DNA of 64,000 nucleotides, taken from positions 161,001 through 225,000 of the forward strand of contig JABMCL010003048.1 in NCBI GenBank assembly GCA_018857735.1, in the 5' to 3' direction. Positions within the stretch are counted from its first letter, which is position 1; every line of letters starts with the position of its first letter. The notes under the pieces are model-generated. The model made no database searches and was not told the origin of the DNA. It was given only the letters and a program-made list of their open reading frames with translations. The translations under genes and the position numbers were made by a program. Of the stretch, positions 10,680 to 35,261 are shown one piece after another. This DNA is from Alviniconcha marisindica (taxonomy: Eukaryota > Mollusca > Gastropoda > Provannidae).

Positions 10680-12110
10680 TAATTAACATGTCCAATAATT
10701 AAGATTGTGACCAACAGCAATGCTGAAAAATGGCAGCACTATCTGAGCTGCAAGGTAGGTGCTTTACAAATTTCCATTATTATTATCATTAAGAAGTGCA
10801 TTACCTCCACAAATTATAAACATATAAAAACAAACTAGAAAGATACAGCTTGAGCCATTCCCTAACAAATATGTTATTCAATACATTTGCAAGATACAAA
10901 AGTAGCAGTCAGAACCTGAATATGATAGCAAAAGAAGAAAAAACATGCGACCAAAACAACAATATGACACAGTGGAATCTATCAATAACAGTCCTTTAAT
11001 CTCTCTTGCTTAATGTTGGTTTTACTTCTGTGGTAAGGATTTCTGCTTGTACTTAGAGTATATATATATATATATATATACACACAAATCCTCCACGCAA
11101 AAATGGAAAAGAGTCGGAGCACTTAATCTTTTGCAACTGGTTTGATGAGTGTGGGATGAAGACATTCTACCCAGTCAACCAAGCATTAGGACCAAAGGGG
11201 CAGAATAGTGAGCTCGTTGACTGGCCATTCAGCAGGAAGGGGACAAGTGCTTGAACCATATTCACCATTTTTGTCCGCAGCAAGTGCTTGCATATATTAT
11301 GTTTGAAAAGTGTGGATGTGTTCACTATTTGCAAGTACTTGGCGTGGTGTGCCTTCTTACTAACCAATCATTATCTCCCCATTAGTATAATGCAGCTTTC
11401 TGTCCAATGAAGCAACTTTGTGCTGAACAAAAACTTGGTGTCAAGGAGGGCTCCCCTGACAGTTCAGAACTGCAGGCTGACTGCAGACTTATGGCTTTTT
11501 GCTTGGCAAGAACATAGCTATCAAAATGGTCCCACTGCTCTTTCCTTTCTGCTGGTTGCTAAAAACCCAAAACTATGCATGCAGGTCAAGGGGTTATCAA
11601 TTTCAATACCCTTTTCAATTGCAACAAAGCAAAACAACGCATTAAAAAAATAAAAATATTGTTTGCATGTATGATGCCTTTTTCCAAGTAACAGTGAGTT
11701 ATTTTGCAAGCAGATGATGAAAGGAGACTTCTTTTTGGTGCTTTTTGTTGGTTTTGTTTTGTTGTGGGTATACTTCACCATTAGCTTGTAAAATAACTGT
11801 GTGTTTGTCAATTTGTTACTTGGGAAAAGGTGCCTATGCTGAAAATGTGTGTATTGCTTTGTCTTACTGCAATTAAAAGCATTCCAATCAACCTATTTTG
11901 CATGTTCTGATCTTCATACTTGATGCTGGTAGTCACCTTTGTTTCAGATTTCTCACCAATCAAATATAAACAAAATTAATAATACATCCAAAGAAGAGAG
12001 TTGTCTGGTGGGAACAAGTGTTCAAACAAACCACATCTTCATATCACAGTTCTGTGGCCCTTTCAGTGAACCATCCAATGTTTTGATTTGATTCTTCAAC
12101 TCCCTGGACA
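10680..12110. other. Intergenic sequence, no feature recognised
   Basis: A/T-rich sequence between NAE1 and PIP4P. A short (AT)n lies near 11,060. No exon, RNA gene or repeat family is recognised; the open frames are short and have no family resemblance. Confidence 0.5.
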
Positions 12111-12114
12111 TATA

Positions 12115-12895
12115 TATATATAGCAGACCCAAGGACTCTACCACAGTTCAATGAACAAAAATCTACCACAGATTCCTGGATTCTATTAAGAATCAATGCA
12201 CAAATCCACAGCAGATTCCTGGATTCCAGTACAAATCAACGTACAAATCCACAGTGGATTCCCAGATTCTACTATACACTTCAATGAACACATACAGAGT
12301 AGATTCCTGCATTCCACCACACTCCAATGCACAAATCCACAGCAGACCTCTAGACTCTACTGCACTTCACTGACCACAATCTAAACAGATCCAAGTATCT
12401 ACTGCACTTTAAGGTTGACAGCAGATTCCTGGACTCTACCACACTTCCATGGACAGGTCAACAGCAGCTCCTAGGGATCCACATATCAATGAACAAATCC
12501 ACAACAGACCTCTGGCTCCTTCCACACTTTAATGGACAAATCCACAGCAAATCTAAGGGATCTACCACAGTTTGATTGACCAATTCAGGATAGATCTTCT
12601 GTGGACAAATCTGCAACAAATCTCTGGACTCTATCACACTTTAATGGACAAATCTGCCACAGATCCCTAGAATCAACCATGCTTCAAGGGACAAATCCAC
12701 AAAAGATCTCTGGGTTTTACCACATTTCCATTGACAAATCGACAGCAGATCTCTGGATTTTACCACATCTCCACTGACAAATCCACAGCAGATCTCTGGA
12801 TTTCACCACATCTCCACTGACAAATCCACAGCAGATCTCTGGATTTTACCACACCCCCATTGACAAATCCACAGCACAACCTTCCTGATCCTCTG
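12115..12895 (+). repeat. Minisatellite, ~45-60-bp units with ACAAATCCACAGCAGATC
   Basis: At least twelve units of the form ACAAATCCACAGCAGATC, TCTGGATT, TACCACA.TTC.ATTG. They become nearly identical in 12,720-12,890 and degrade to the left. Variable drift at one end and homogeneity at the other suggests expansion from the right side. Confidence 0.85.
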
Positions 12896-12923
12896 GACCA
12901 GTGGAGACTGACTGGCTATGATC

Positions 12924-13412
12924 TTGGGGAGCACGAATAGCTAAGTGGTAGACCACCAGACTTGTGATAGAAAGGTTGCAGGTTCAAGTCCAGGCAGGAG
13001 CAGTGGGAGAATTTTCTTCTCCAGGGTCAACTTTCTGTGCTGACTCATTTCGGTATCTGTTCCACCCCTGTGTTACTGCAGCAGCACATAAAAGATCCCA
13101 GTCATTTTGCCAAAAATGCAGGTGGCAGATTACAGGTTACAGCTAAACACCCATGCACCCTATGTATGTGACTTTGCATGAAGTGACACTGGAAACTCGT
13201 GCAACGTTGTATTGTGTACACAAAACATGTGCCAGGCAGCAGTTTCACACATCACCAGCCATGTAATGACCAAATAGTGCTGTAAACTGTAACACTTGGT
13301 CGACATAGTTCAAAATGTGCTACAAAAGGCTACAATTACTCATTAAGATACACATGCAACAAAAGCACAGTGAGTCTCCTCATGAGGAGAATAGTGCTAT
13401 ATAAAAGCAATT
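12924..13412 (+). mobile_element. tRNA-derived SINE, family A, copy 2
   Basis: The head has GAATAGCTAAGTGGTAGACC and a B box GGTTCAAGTCC. The body carries CAGGGTCAACTTTCTGTG, AAAGATCCCAGTCATTTTGC and TTTGCATGAAGTGA, ending GTGCTATATAAAAGCAAT. It is collinear with 747-1220. The head is too diverged to be a working tRNA. Confidence 0.85.
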
Positions 13413-15376
13413 AAAAACAATAAGATGATTAACACTTATCCAAGCAAGCTTGAATTCACTGGAATGCCAAGCAATTCAACATTAAAGGACATGTATTGCA
13501 CATGACAAGCAAATAAATTATGACTGAACAGTTCTGGTGAAGGCATAAGTCAAAATATCCATAACAATGGGAACAACCAGGCAAATAAACTGCGTTCTTC
13601 TTTCAAAGAATCGTACCACCTGTATGACTCACAGAGTGGCTGAATTTTTAAGATTACTGTGCATACACCACTCTTGTGACAGTTGTTGCCAAGGCCCATT
13701 TTACAATACTGTTTAATTCAGTGTTGCTGTATGTAAATTGTAATAAAAATGAAAACACCATGAGAAATAGAATACACAAAAAAGAAATATCATGTAGCAC
13801 ATCATTAACATTCAGGTACAGTATACACCAATTGTTTTGCCTGACAAATCTCAACTGATTTATAAAAACAAATAAAATCACCAAGAGGTGGGTGTCTGCA
13901 ATAAAATGTACGTGAAATGGTATACCACCAATTTCTTTAGTCAGAGAAAGCACAAATGTCATGTATGTGGAGCAACTGACAGACACACTGTTTTTAATTG
14001 AAAATATAAATTAGCTTTTAAAAGCTTGGGATTGCAAAGAAAAACATGAACAAGCTGACATATGTGCAGCACTGAGCCCCCCCCCCCCCCCACACCCTTA
14101 ATCCTACACCCAACCCAGCCTAACCTTTGCTACATCAGTTTCCTTATACTGTAACAATTAAGTGAGAAAGAAAAAGAAGAAAAAAAAGGAGAAAAAAATG
14201 AACTGTCAGACTTACATATAAGAGGAACACATTTCCTGTGTTTCTTGCCTTAGTGAAAACAACAAAGAACTGTGTTTGTCAAAACCAGTTTGCTCATATA
14301 ATGAAAAATAGTCAAGTAACCACAATAACTGAAACAAATCAGTAAAAAAATCAGCTGTAATCAAATTCCACTCAAACACAGATCACCACCTCCCTCCTCC
14401 AAACTCCAAAGATCCCTCCTGATTTTTTTATACAAAGTCAAATAACGCCCTAGCTTGAAATGGCATAAGAATCCCTTCTTTATTTTATTTTTTACATAAA
14501 TGATGTGAATAACAAATAAAAATGGAAGCCAGAAAAGCTTGAGTAACAAATCACATGACTGAGCTTCTGATAAAACAAAAACACTGAAAACATGCAGCCA
14601 GACACACCCAAGTTAATATACCTTAATGAAAACAATGCCACAATTTAAAAAAAAGAAAAAGTTTAACACAGGAAAATAGGGACGGCAACAAGAAGAAAGC
14701 AGTAAATAAATGCACTGATGTTGAACAACATCCAAAAGATATATCATGTCTGTCAACAAAGGTTGAACAAGTGCAACAATTCCATGTGTTTACAAGATGA
14801 ATGGGGAAGTGAAACAGAATCAAACATGCTATATTTGAACTTGCCCATCACAAAAGCATATCTGATTACACTAGCTACAGGTATAGAATGCTGATCAACA
14901 AAATCTCTTTGAAATTCCTCTACAAACACAAAATTACATTCTGGTTGTACTTTTCAGTGACTTTATCATGAAGTGAGCTTTCACACATGTACACGCACAC
15001 AAGTACACACATATGCTTGCATGCATGCACACACATACGAACACAAATGTCAACTTAAGAAAGAATAAAAAGAAGTGAGCACAAACAGGTCAGTACAGTG
15101 CCATAGCAAAGGTTTACTAAATATGACTGCAAGTCAAGAAGAGATGGCTGAGGGGGGGGGGGGGGGGGGGGGCAGGGCATTGCTCTTACAGCTTTGTTGT
15201 TGACCTTGTTGGAAAAACCTGCTGACACCTTGGTGGAAAGGTGTATGCAAAAGTCAAGTGTCACAGTCTTCCGGAGCATGTTCACGACCACCATGCCTGT
15301 TCACCGTGCATGGCCACTTGTTCATTGGGCTACAATCTGCATTTCTTGACAGGGAAACAAACAGTGAACCTGTTTA
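13413..15376. other. Intergenic sequence 3' of PIP4P
   Basis: A/T-rich, with a C run at 14,077-14,091 and a G run at 15,152-15,172. I see no gene; its right part probably includes the PIP4P 3' untranslated region. Confidence 0.5.
15152..15172. repeat. Poly-G tract (21 bases)
   Basis: Pure G run about 300 bp beyond the PIP4P stop codon. Confidence 0.95.
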
Positions 15377-15480
15377 TTATGCACAGGCCATGGCCTGTGT
15401 TCGCTGAGCCATGATACTGTACTTGTGTGCTGGGCTGTGACCACCACATTTGTTCACAGGGCCACGACCATTGCATTTGT

Positions 15481-26281
<10,801 letters not shown>

Positions 26282-26882
26282 GTTTCGTCTGGTACGATCA
26301 TGTGACCTGCACGAAGTCATGTGATCATGTTTTGCGTTGATCCCTGATCATGCAACCTATGATTATGTGCACTTTAATTGCTACACTAATCGTGCAGCTC
26401 AGTTTGGAAAAGGTATGTTACTTCCAGTAAAAAAGAAAAGAAAAAGAAAGAAAAAGGAAAGCATTGCTGAAAGTAATGAATAATTATTTTTTGCTATTTT
26501 TTTCCCTTCGTTTATTATCTATAATTATTATAAATATATATGAATTCTATTTAAAATAGTGTCAGATTTACTTCTTTTATGGGTGTGTGCTTGTTCGTTT
26601 CGGTTAGAGTCACAGGTATGTGACATGTCTGCATATATAGGGCATGATATATGCATGTAAGCCTATATTGGAGTATCAATAGTGTGCTTAGTCAGCCATT
26701 GTTTGGGAAAGGTGCGGAATTTAGACGGAACAAGACGCAGACGACGTGCTGTGGCCCACTGCTCTACCATAAAACATTGCACCCAAATGTTGCATAACCG
26801 CAATCTAAGCATTTTATACATACATGTATGTATGTGAATGAAATATTTGGAAGCGTGCTTGTAGTTTATCGTTATTCTCATC
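26282..26882. promoter_or_regulatory. Head-to-head intergenic region, PIP4P / ZF1
   Basis: Six hundred bases separate the PIP4P start codon (26281, minus) from the ZF1 start codon (26883, plus), so both promoters must lie here or start very close. I see no clear TATA box. The PIP4P side has several CpGs; the middle is A/T-rich. Confidence 0.5.
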
Positions 26883-28778
26883 ATGGATGAAGTGGAACCA
26901 AATGTTAAGCATGAGAAAGATGACCGACTCGTATGTCGTGTTTGTGACAATCGAAAGTCTTGTCTGGACCCAAACTATCTGTGCAGCAAGAACTGTGAGA
27001 AACGTTTACTTCTCATCCAAGGCCTTGTGCTTGGAAACGTGCTTCAGTCCTTGTTTGGGGCATTCTCTCAGTTCGGTGCTTATGGGAGCGAAAATGGACA
27101 ATGCGGTGAGAAAGCTGGGACAGTGAACCACCAGTGGTCAAACAAACTGCATTTGCCGAATTCAGTCTCGTGCAATGAGACATCGGAATCAGGCGGGTGC
27201 CGTGAAGTGACCGGGCGTGTAACTTTATTGCCAGAGCCACGAGTTATGTTGTTTGCAAGCACATTACGCAACTCACTGGCCAGCGATCCTGATACTACAT
27301 CAAATGGATCAGATCCAGTTGAGTCTGTTCTATTCAAACATGACCTCACCAAATCACGTCTCAGCTCTAAATCAAAACGGCAGGTTCAGCCCGTAACACG
27401 CCTCAGATCTAAAGCAAATTTTCGTGTCAAACCCAAAACACGTAGTAAAAAGAAATCAGAGCATTATAACACAGGTAAGGTGTCTGGCAACACTTACATT
27501 CGAACTTCTTCAAGACAAAAAGGCAACAAGCGATCAGCGATCAAATTTGACTGTGACAACCCTAGGAAGACATCGGCATCCCCTGTGTCTGATAAGGATT
27601 CGACTTTACTACCTTTTGAAGAACCAAATGATCAGGCTTTCAGTGAAGTAGAGTTGGAAAACTGTGCAGCAGACACAGACAATACTAACACTAGCAGTGA
27701 CAGGCTTGAGAAGAGACGTGTGAAGTGTCAGCGTTGTGGCAAAATGATCAGCAAGTCTTACCTTTATGTTCACTACAGAGCCATGCACAAAGATCACCTG
27801 TCTGACATCTCAGACTCTTCTGTTTCATGCTCAGAATGTGGCAAGATGTTCATGAAAAAACAGGCACTCAACGCCCACAAACTGAAGCGACACAACCATA
27901 AGTTCACAAACACTTGCAGTCACTGTGGTAAGGGTTTTGCCAGTCGATTTGGACTGTCATGGCACATGCGTCAGGTGCACAAGGTGACGGTCAGGCAGTG
28001 TGGAGACTGTGGAGAAACATTTGAAAATCGCAGAGAGTACAAGAAACATCGACGTTACAAGCACACGGCCAACAGTCATGTTTGCCATATCTGTGGGAAA
28101 GGATTCAAACTCAACAATGCTCTGCAGGCTCACCTGGATGCTCATGCTGGCATTAAACTACATTTCTGTGAAAAATGCGGGGATGGATTTGTTCGTTTTT
28201 CTTCACTGTGTCAGCACAGAAACAACTTGCATGGGCCAAAAAAATCTGAACTGCCATTCAAATGTCATCTGTGTCCCAATACGTTTAGGCTGCAGGCTTG
28301 GCTTGATAAACACATTGTTCAGAAACACAAGTCAATAGAGAAGGCAGTGAAAGAGGACTGTGAACTGTGTAAACAGTCTTTGAGGACTTCTGTCAACTGC
28401 CCATTGCATGCTGGGCAGACAAGAGATGCATTCTCCTGCCCACAGTGTGACAAAGTGTTTGCCAAAGACACCAACCTTAAAGTGCACATGAAGCAGCACC
28501 AAGAACCCAAGTTTTCCTGTGACATCTGCCACAAAAAGTTTACCTACAAGTGTAATATGCTGAGGCACAGGGACACACACAGCACAGAGAAGCCATTCCA
28601 TTGTAGCATTTGTGCCAAGAAGTTTTGCACCAAGTTTTTGCTGGCTAGTCACATGCGTATGCACAACCAAGACCTCATGTTTAAGTGTGAGATTTGTGGT
28701 AAAGGTTTGACCAGAAAAGACTATTTGAAAAATCACTTGAAAAAGATGCACCCTGAGCATGCCCAAGCTACCGGCTGA
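26883..28778 (+). CDS. ZF1: C2H2 zinc-finger protein, 11 fingers, novel N-terminal Cys module
   Basis: A single open frame of 631 codons. Residues 18-38 form C-x2-C-x12-C-x3-C, followed by a hydrophobic LLLIQGLVLGNVLQSLFG at 42-59. Residues 60-270 are a basic/acidic, low-complexity linker. Eleven C2H2 fingers run from about 278 to the end. A small CELCKQSLRTSVNCPLH element (C-x2-C-x9-C-x2-H) separates fingers 7 and 8. Linkers are mostly not TGEKP. The protein is probably a nuclear DNA-binding regulator; targets are unknown. ZF3 shares the same finger order, and ZF2, ZF4 and ZF6 share the plan. The ATG is the first in frame and directly precedes the conserved module. The gene is intronless, unlike ZF5. 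Confidence 0.92.
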   Translation: MDEVEPNVKHEKDDRLVCRVCDNRKSCLDPNYLCSKNCEKRLLLIQGLVLGNVLQSLFGAFSQFGAYGSENGQCGEKAGTVNHQWSNKLHLPNSVSCNETSESGGCREVTGRVTLLPEPRVMLFASTLRNSLASDPDTTSNGSDPVESVLFKHDLTKSRLSSKSKRQVQPVTRLRSKANFRVKPKTRSKKKSEHYNTGKVSGNTYIRTSSRQKGNKRSAIKFDCDNPRKTSASPVSDKDSTLLPFEEPNDQAFSEVELENCAADTDNTNTSSDRLEKRRVKCQRCGKMISKSYLYVHYRAMHKDHLSDISDSSVSCSECGKMFMKKQALNAHKLKRHNHKFTNTCSHCGKGFASRFGLSWHMRQVHKVTVRQCGDCGETFENRREYKKHRRYKHTANSHVCHICGKGFKLNNALQAHLDAHAGIKLHFCEKCGDGFVRFSSLCQHRNNLHGPKKSELPFKCHLCPNTFRLQAWLDKHIVQKHKSIEKAVKEDCELCKQSLRTSVNCPLHAGQTRDAFSCPQCDKVFAKDTNLKVHMKQHQEPKFSCDICHKKFTYKCNMLRHRDTHSTEKPFHCSICAKKFCTKFLLASHMRMHNQDLMFKCEICGKGLTRKDYLKNHLKKMHPEHAQATG

Positions 28779-30980
28779 TCAAATATAAACCTGTCAGTGG
28801 AATTTTGTGGGTTATTAATGGTTATCAGTATCATTGTTTAAACATTACTGTCGACTTTCAGTTTTACTGGATCGTGGCACTTTTGCATAGATCTATAATT
28901 TATACTAACTGACTAAGGCTTCCTTAAAACCAAAGACATTTATAAAAGAAAACAAACATGTTGTACAGCATTTACCAGCTTTGCTGTGGTGGTGATACAT
29001 TTGTAGGGGAGCAGGGTGGGGAGTGAGGGAAACAGGTTGGAAGCATGAATGAAGAGTCACAAGTCAGAGGTTGCTATAACATAACTTTTTATTACACCAA
29101 CCAGGAAACAGTGTCTGTGTTGGAAAAGACACAAGCAAACAAAACATTTAGAATATGAAAGCAAACATAAAAGACTAAACAACAGCAAGTTATCTAATAA
29201 ATACAGTAACCATGTAGTTTACCTGTAGGTTACTATAATACATGATGGTAACTGTGACAAAATGATTAATAATCAAGCACATAAACTGTGTGCATGACTT
29301 GCACTTAAAACCCGTATCTCACAGAATCACTGTGAGTATACAAGAGACGGCCTGTCAATTAACTGATGAACTCCCAGGATATAATAGTATACAATAAAGT
29401 AACACTAACAGTGAAAATATGGATTATCAAGATCATTCTTAACTAAACAGGAACGGGGAGATAATTGTTATAGCAGTTCCACTTAAGCACACAACGAGAC
29501 GGACAGTGACACGGGTGGCACTTGGGACCATGCCATAAGCGGGAGGAAGTTAGTCATAAACTAACCAGCTCCAGCCTCGATCGTTACTCAACGCGTGTAC
29601 AAAACGGCTACAGCATACATGTCACTGTTACTGACTAGCAGAGCATATCTGTGAACAATGTCAAGGGTCTTACTGACGCAGGTAGCATATCAAGAATCTA
29701 AGCTGCTGATCTGGCTGCTCGGTTAATGAACAGAAATAAAGACCTAATTGCCACTACTGACACGCATCACTGGCCAGTTCAGGTACACGCACAAAGACCC
29801 AGAAAGGGTTTACAAGCTAAGCAGAGTGAAAGTCTGCGCGTCCAAGATGAGTCTAATACACACACACACACACAAAACCTGGATCAAAACAGAAATAACT
29901 TGTCTCACAGTTTATACAATCACCCCTAAACCATATTCAACTAGGAAAATGAACATTCAACAACTATGAAGTCAATATCTTCAAAGTGTCAGCCATAACA
30001 TAGCACCAGTTTCATGTAGAAAATTAGATCAGTAGAAACAAATAAGTTGTGCCGTGCAGAGGTATGCATGGCCACGCTGACAAAGGACCCATACTTTAGA
30101 GGGATAACTCTACATCAGCAAAGCATCACTCAAACTGAACATCCAACAATGGCAGCATAACTTACTAGTTACTAGCTTCATATTAGCTAACCAGGATTAA
30201 CTGTATACATGATGGAAGCGCTGGTCACTTCGCAGCATAAAGGCTTGAAATTTGAACACACATCCAATGTACATTGACGCCATGGCTGCAACCAGGCCGT
30301 GGCAATAATGCCGAAATTTCTCATATGTTGGAACCAAAATCAAGGCCCGTTGTGAACATGGTAACATTATAAACATACATCATTTACATCAATGAAAAAC
30401 AACAGAACAACAAGCCATAGAAAAATAACTACTTACAGTGAATCAGATGCATAGGCAGCAGCTCAAACTATTACTAACTGACGACCTGCTACTGCAGGGA
30501 CACTGGGGGAAAGAGGATGCGGGGGGCTCAGCACACAAGTTTTAACACTTTAGATAACTGGGGCCATAAAACTCCCACCCAATCAAAAAAGAGAAAGGAC
30601 AAGAAAGAAAAGGTTAAAGGGTCATAGCCTGAAACACATACAATACACTCGGTTACACATTATTACATAAAAGAAATGTTCGCATGATATTATATGAAAA
30701 GTATGTATTATAGTATATATCATATTATGATACATCACATGTAAGGCTCCCATGAGCAGTTCAGTTGTCAGATCTGTTTTTCAACAGTTGAAGTTTTTGT
30801 CTTGCTACTAGTACAGTAGTAGCAATATGTTCTGTGCCAGCCTTTTGGAGGCTTAAATGAAATAGTTTTTGGACAGAAGGTTAACTTAAAGGAGATAATA
30901 TCACCTATTATGTCACTCTGAAACTAGTGAATAATAATTATTGTTAAAAAAGCAAAAAACCAACAATACTGGGAATTTCT
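28779..30980. other. Intergenic stretch 3' of ZF1
   Basis: The ZF1 3' untranslated region probably ends near an AATAAA at about 29,197. From 29,050 to 30,620 the sequence is richer in CpG and less repetitive than its surroundings and has minus-strand AATAAA near 29,085. It could be an unrecognised retroelement or non-coding transcript. No coding motif is seen. Confidence 0.35.
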
Positions 30981-30984
30981 TCTT

Positions 30985-31601
30985 TTGTCGCTATATCAGG
31001 TCACTTTTCGCCAGGGAAAATTATTAAAGTTCTGTTGCATTGTTGATTCCTGATTAAGTAATGAGGTTTCTACAGAGTTGATTATTTGTTGATTCCTAAT
31101 TATTTATGGTAGTGGAGTTTAGATTTAGACTATGTACCTTTGCTAGGGAAAACAAACTGTGCTAGGGTTGTACAAAGGCCTAAAGGCCATCACTGACATA
31201 GGCAACATGTATTGTTACAAATGCAAGCCATGAAACAGCAAGGCATCAGGATTTTTGCAGAATGGCTCTGTGTGCAAGATCAGAGTCATGCCACATAACA
31301 TTGCTAAGTTACAGCAATGAGGCAGGGCTTGGAAAATAAGTGGGACTCTGGGAGGTTGTTGTTCGAGTTCCATAAATTTGTGTTGCAGAACACCTGTTGC
31401 TTTAAGAGCAGTGTCACTTGTGTGCACAAGAGAGCTGTGGTAAGCCACAACAACACCAACCTCATGATAATGCCTGTATGGTGGCCTGTGGCTGTGGCAT
31501 GTCACCTGTGACTATGCTGGCTATGATGGCAGTGGAGTTTCTGCAGAACTTTGGCAGAGAAAGCTAATTGTGACAGGGTTGACGGTTGTACATGTATATT
31601 A

Positions 31602-31641
<40 letters not shown>

Positions 31642-31775
31642 TTTATTGTTGATTGCTAACACTACAGTGTGGAGTTTCTACTGAGGTTTGCCAGGAAAAG
31701 CTGACTGGTTTGCACTGTTGATTGCTAATGACAGTGTAGTTTTTGCAAAAGTTTGCTAAGACTGTGTTTCATGAG
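30985..31775 (+). repeat. Degenerate ~110-130-bp tandem repeat with an (AT)n insertion
   Basis: Landmarks GTTGATTSCTAA, GTGGAGTTTCTRCAGA, TTTGCYAGGGAAA and AGGGTTG recur near 31,040, 31,085, 31,530, 31,650 and 31,710. An (AT)n microsatellite interrupts the series at 31,602-31,634. Confidence 0.55.
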
Positions 31776-32119
31776 ATCTTTAACATGCATAGACCTGTTC
31801 TGTAGTGCACACACAAAACCTGAGTTTGTTTTTGTTTTTGTTTTTGTCTCATTCTAAGGAATAGACACAGATCCCACTACCCTAGGTCTAGGAGAAGGGG
31901 CAGAAAATATGTGCCCAAAATGGAACTCTACCCACAAGCTCTGGATGCCAGGTGTCTATGTCTGAACACTGTTTAGCCACACCTGTGAGGCAGGTTGCTG
32001 TGAAAAGCTACAATTTGTAATATGTTCTTATCACCTTTTATGCAAATTTTGTGCAGCTGCTGCTTTTTACCAAAAATGTGAAGTCTTGTTGCTTTAAACC
32101 AGAATATTTGCTCATGTAT

Positions 32120-32127
32120 GCATGTAT

Positions 32128-32208
<81 letters not shown>

Positions 32209-32251
32209 ATGTGTGTGAATGCTCTGTGATGGATGGTTTTTCCAGGAAAGC

Positions 32252-32290
<39 letters not shown>

Positions 32291-32295
32291 TATAA
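32120..32295. repeat. (AT)n / (GT)n microsatellites
   Basis: Two (AT)n blocks around 32,138-32,202 and a (GT)n block at 32,252-32,280. Open frames here are repeat-derived. Confidence 0.9.
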
Positions 32296-32439
32296 TGTAC
32301 ACATACATAATGTTTACTAGTCATTTTACTGTGCACATCCATTTTTGACTCCCATGAAAAAAGTGAGTCAGTGTACATAATGACTGGTGCTGGGCTGGTG
32401 TTTGACAGGGCAACAACTAAGAATAATTGCTGACATATA

Positions 32440-32830
32440 AATGATAATTATGTATCCCTGTCCATCAGTAAATTATGTCAGACTTTTTGTGATGGTAGTT
32501 CTCATTGAGCTTTGCCCATTTAGACAACTTCCTGTGACCTTGACCTTATGTCAAGGTCACAGCAGCATCAGACAGTTGTAACAAAAATGTAGCATTTTGG
32601 TAAATTTCTAACAGATCTATTTTAATTTAAACTGTATTTGGTTTGTAAGACTAGTTCATGCATGAATTGTAAACTTTCATTGAGTTTTGCTATGCTCAAG
32701 GAAGATAGTTGATGCATTTTCTGTCCCAGCAACAGCCGTAAGTTGCAACAGTTGCTTTTGATATTTGTTGGACACTTTTTCAGTGAAGTCTTTCACTTTT
32801 TGCATGATTATAGCCATATATTGAACTATA
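32440..32830 (+). repeat. Dispersed repeat, copy 1 (related to 41,560-41,990)
   Basis: The shared order is GACCTTGACC/AAGGTCACAGCAGCATCAGAC, TTTGGTTTGTAAGACTAG, TTGTTCATGCAT-like, TTTGCTATG.T.AAGGAA, GTGCATTTTC, then GACACTTTTTCAG and TCTTTCA.TTTTGCATG.TTATA. It lies 3.7 kb downstream of ZF1. The CAAGGTCACAGCAGCATCAGAC segment includes an inverted GTGACCTTGACC/TCAAGGTCAC. Confidence 0.7.
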
Positions 32831-32849
32831 ATTCTAACAAGTAACTCAC

Positions 32850-35250
<2,401 letters not shown>

Positions 35251-35261
35251 ACGTCAGCATT

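Noticed and set aside
8570..12895. Repeat arrays that might suggest CRISPR
   Set aside because: Units vary in length and are directly adjacent without unique spacers; the window is plainly eukaryotic.
27013..28766. Minus-strand frames of up to 144 codons across ZF1
   Set aside because: Antisense shadows of zinc-finger coding sequence; same for frames opposite ZF2-ZF6.
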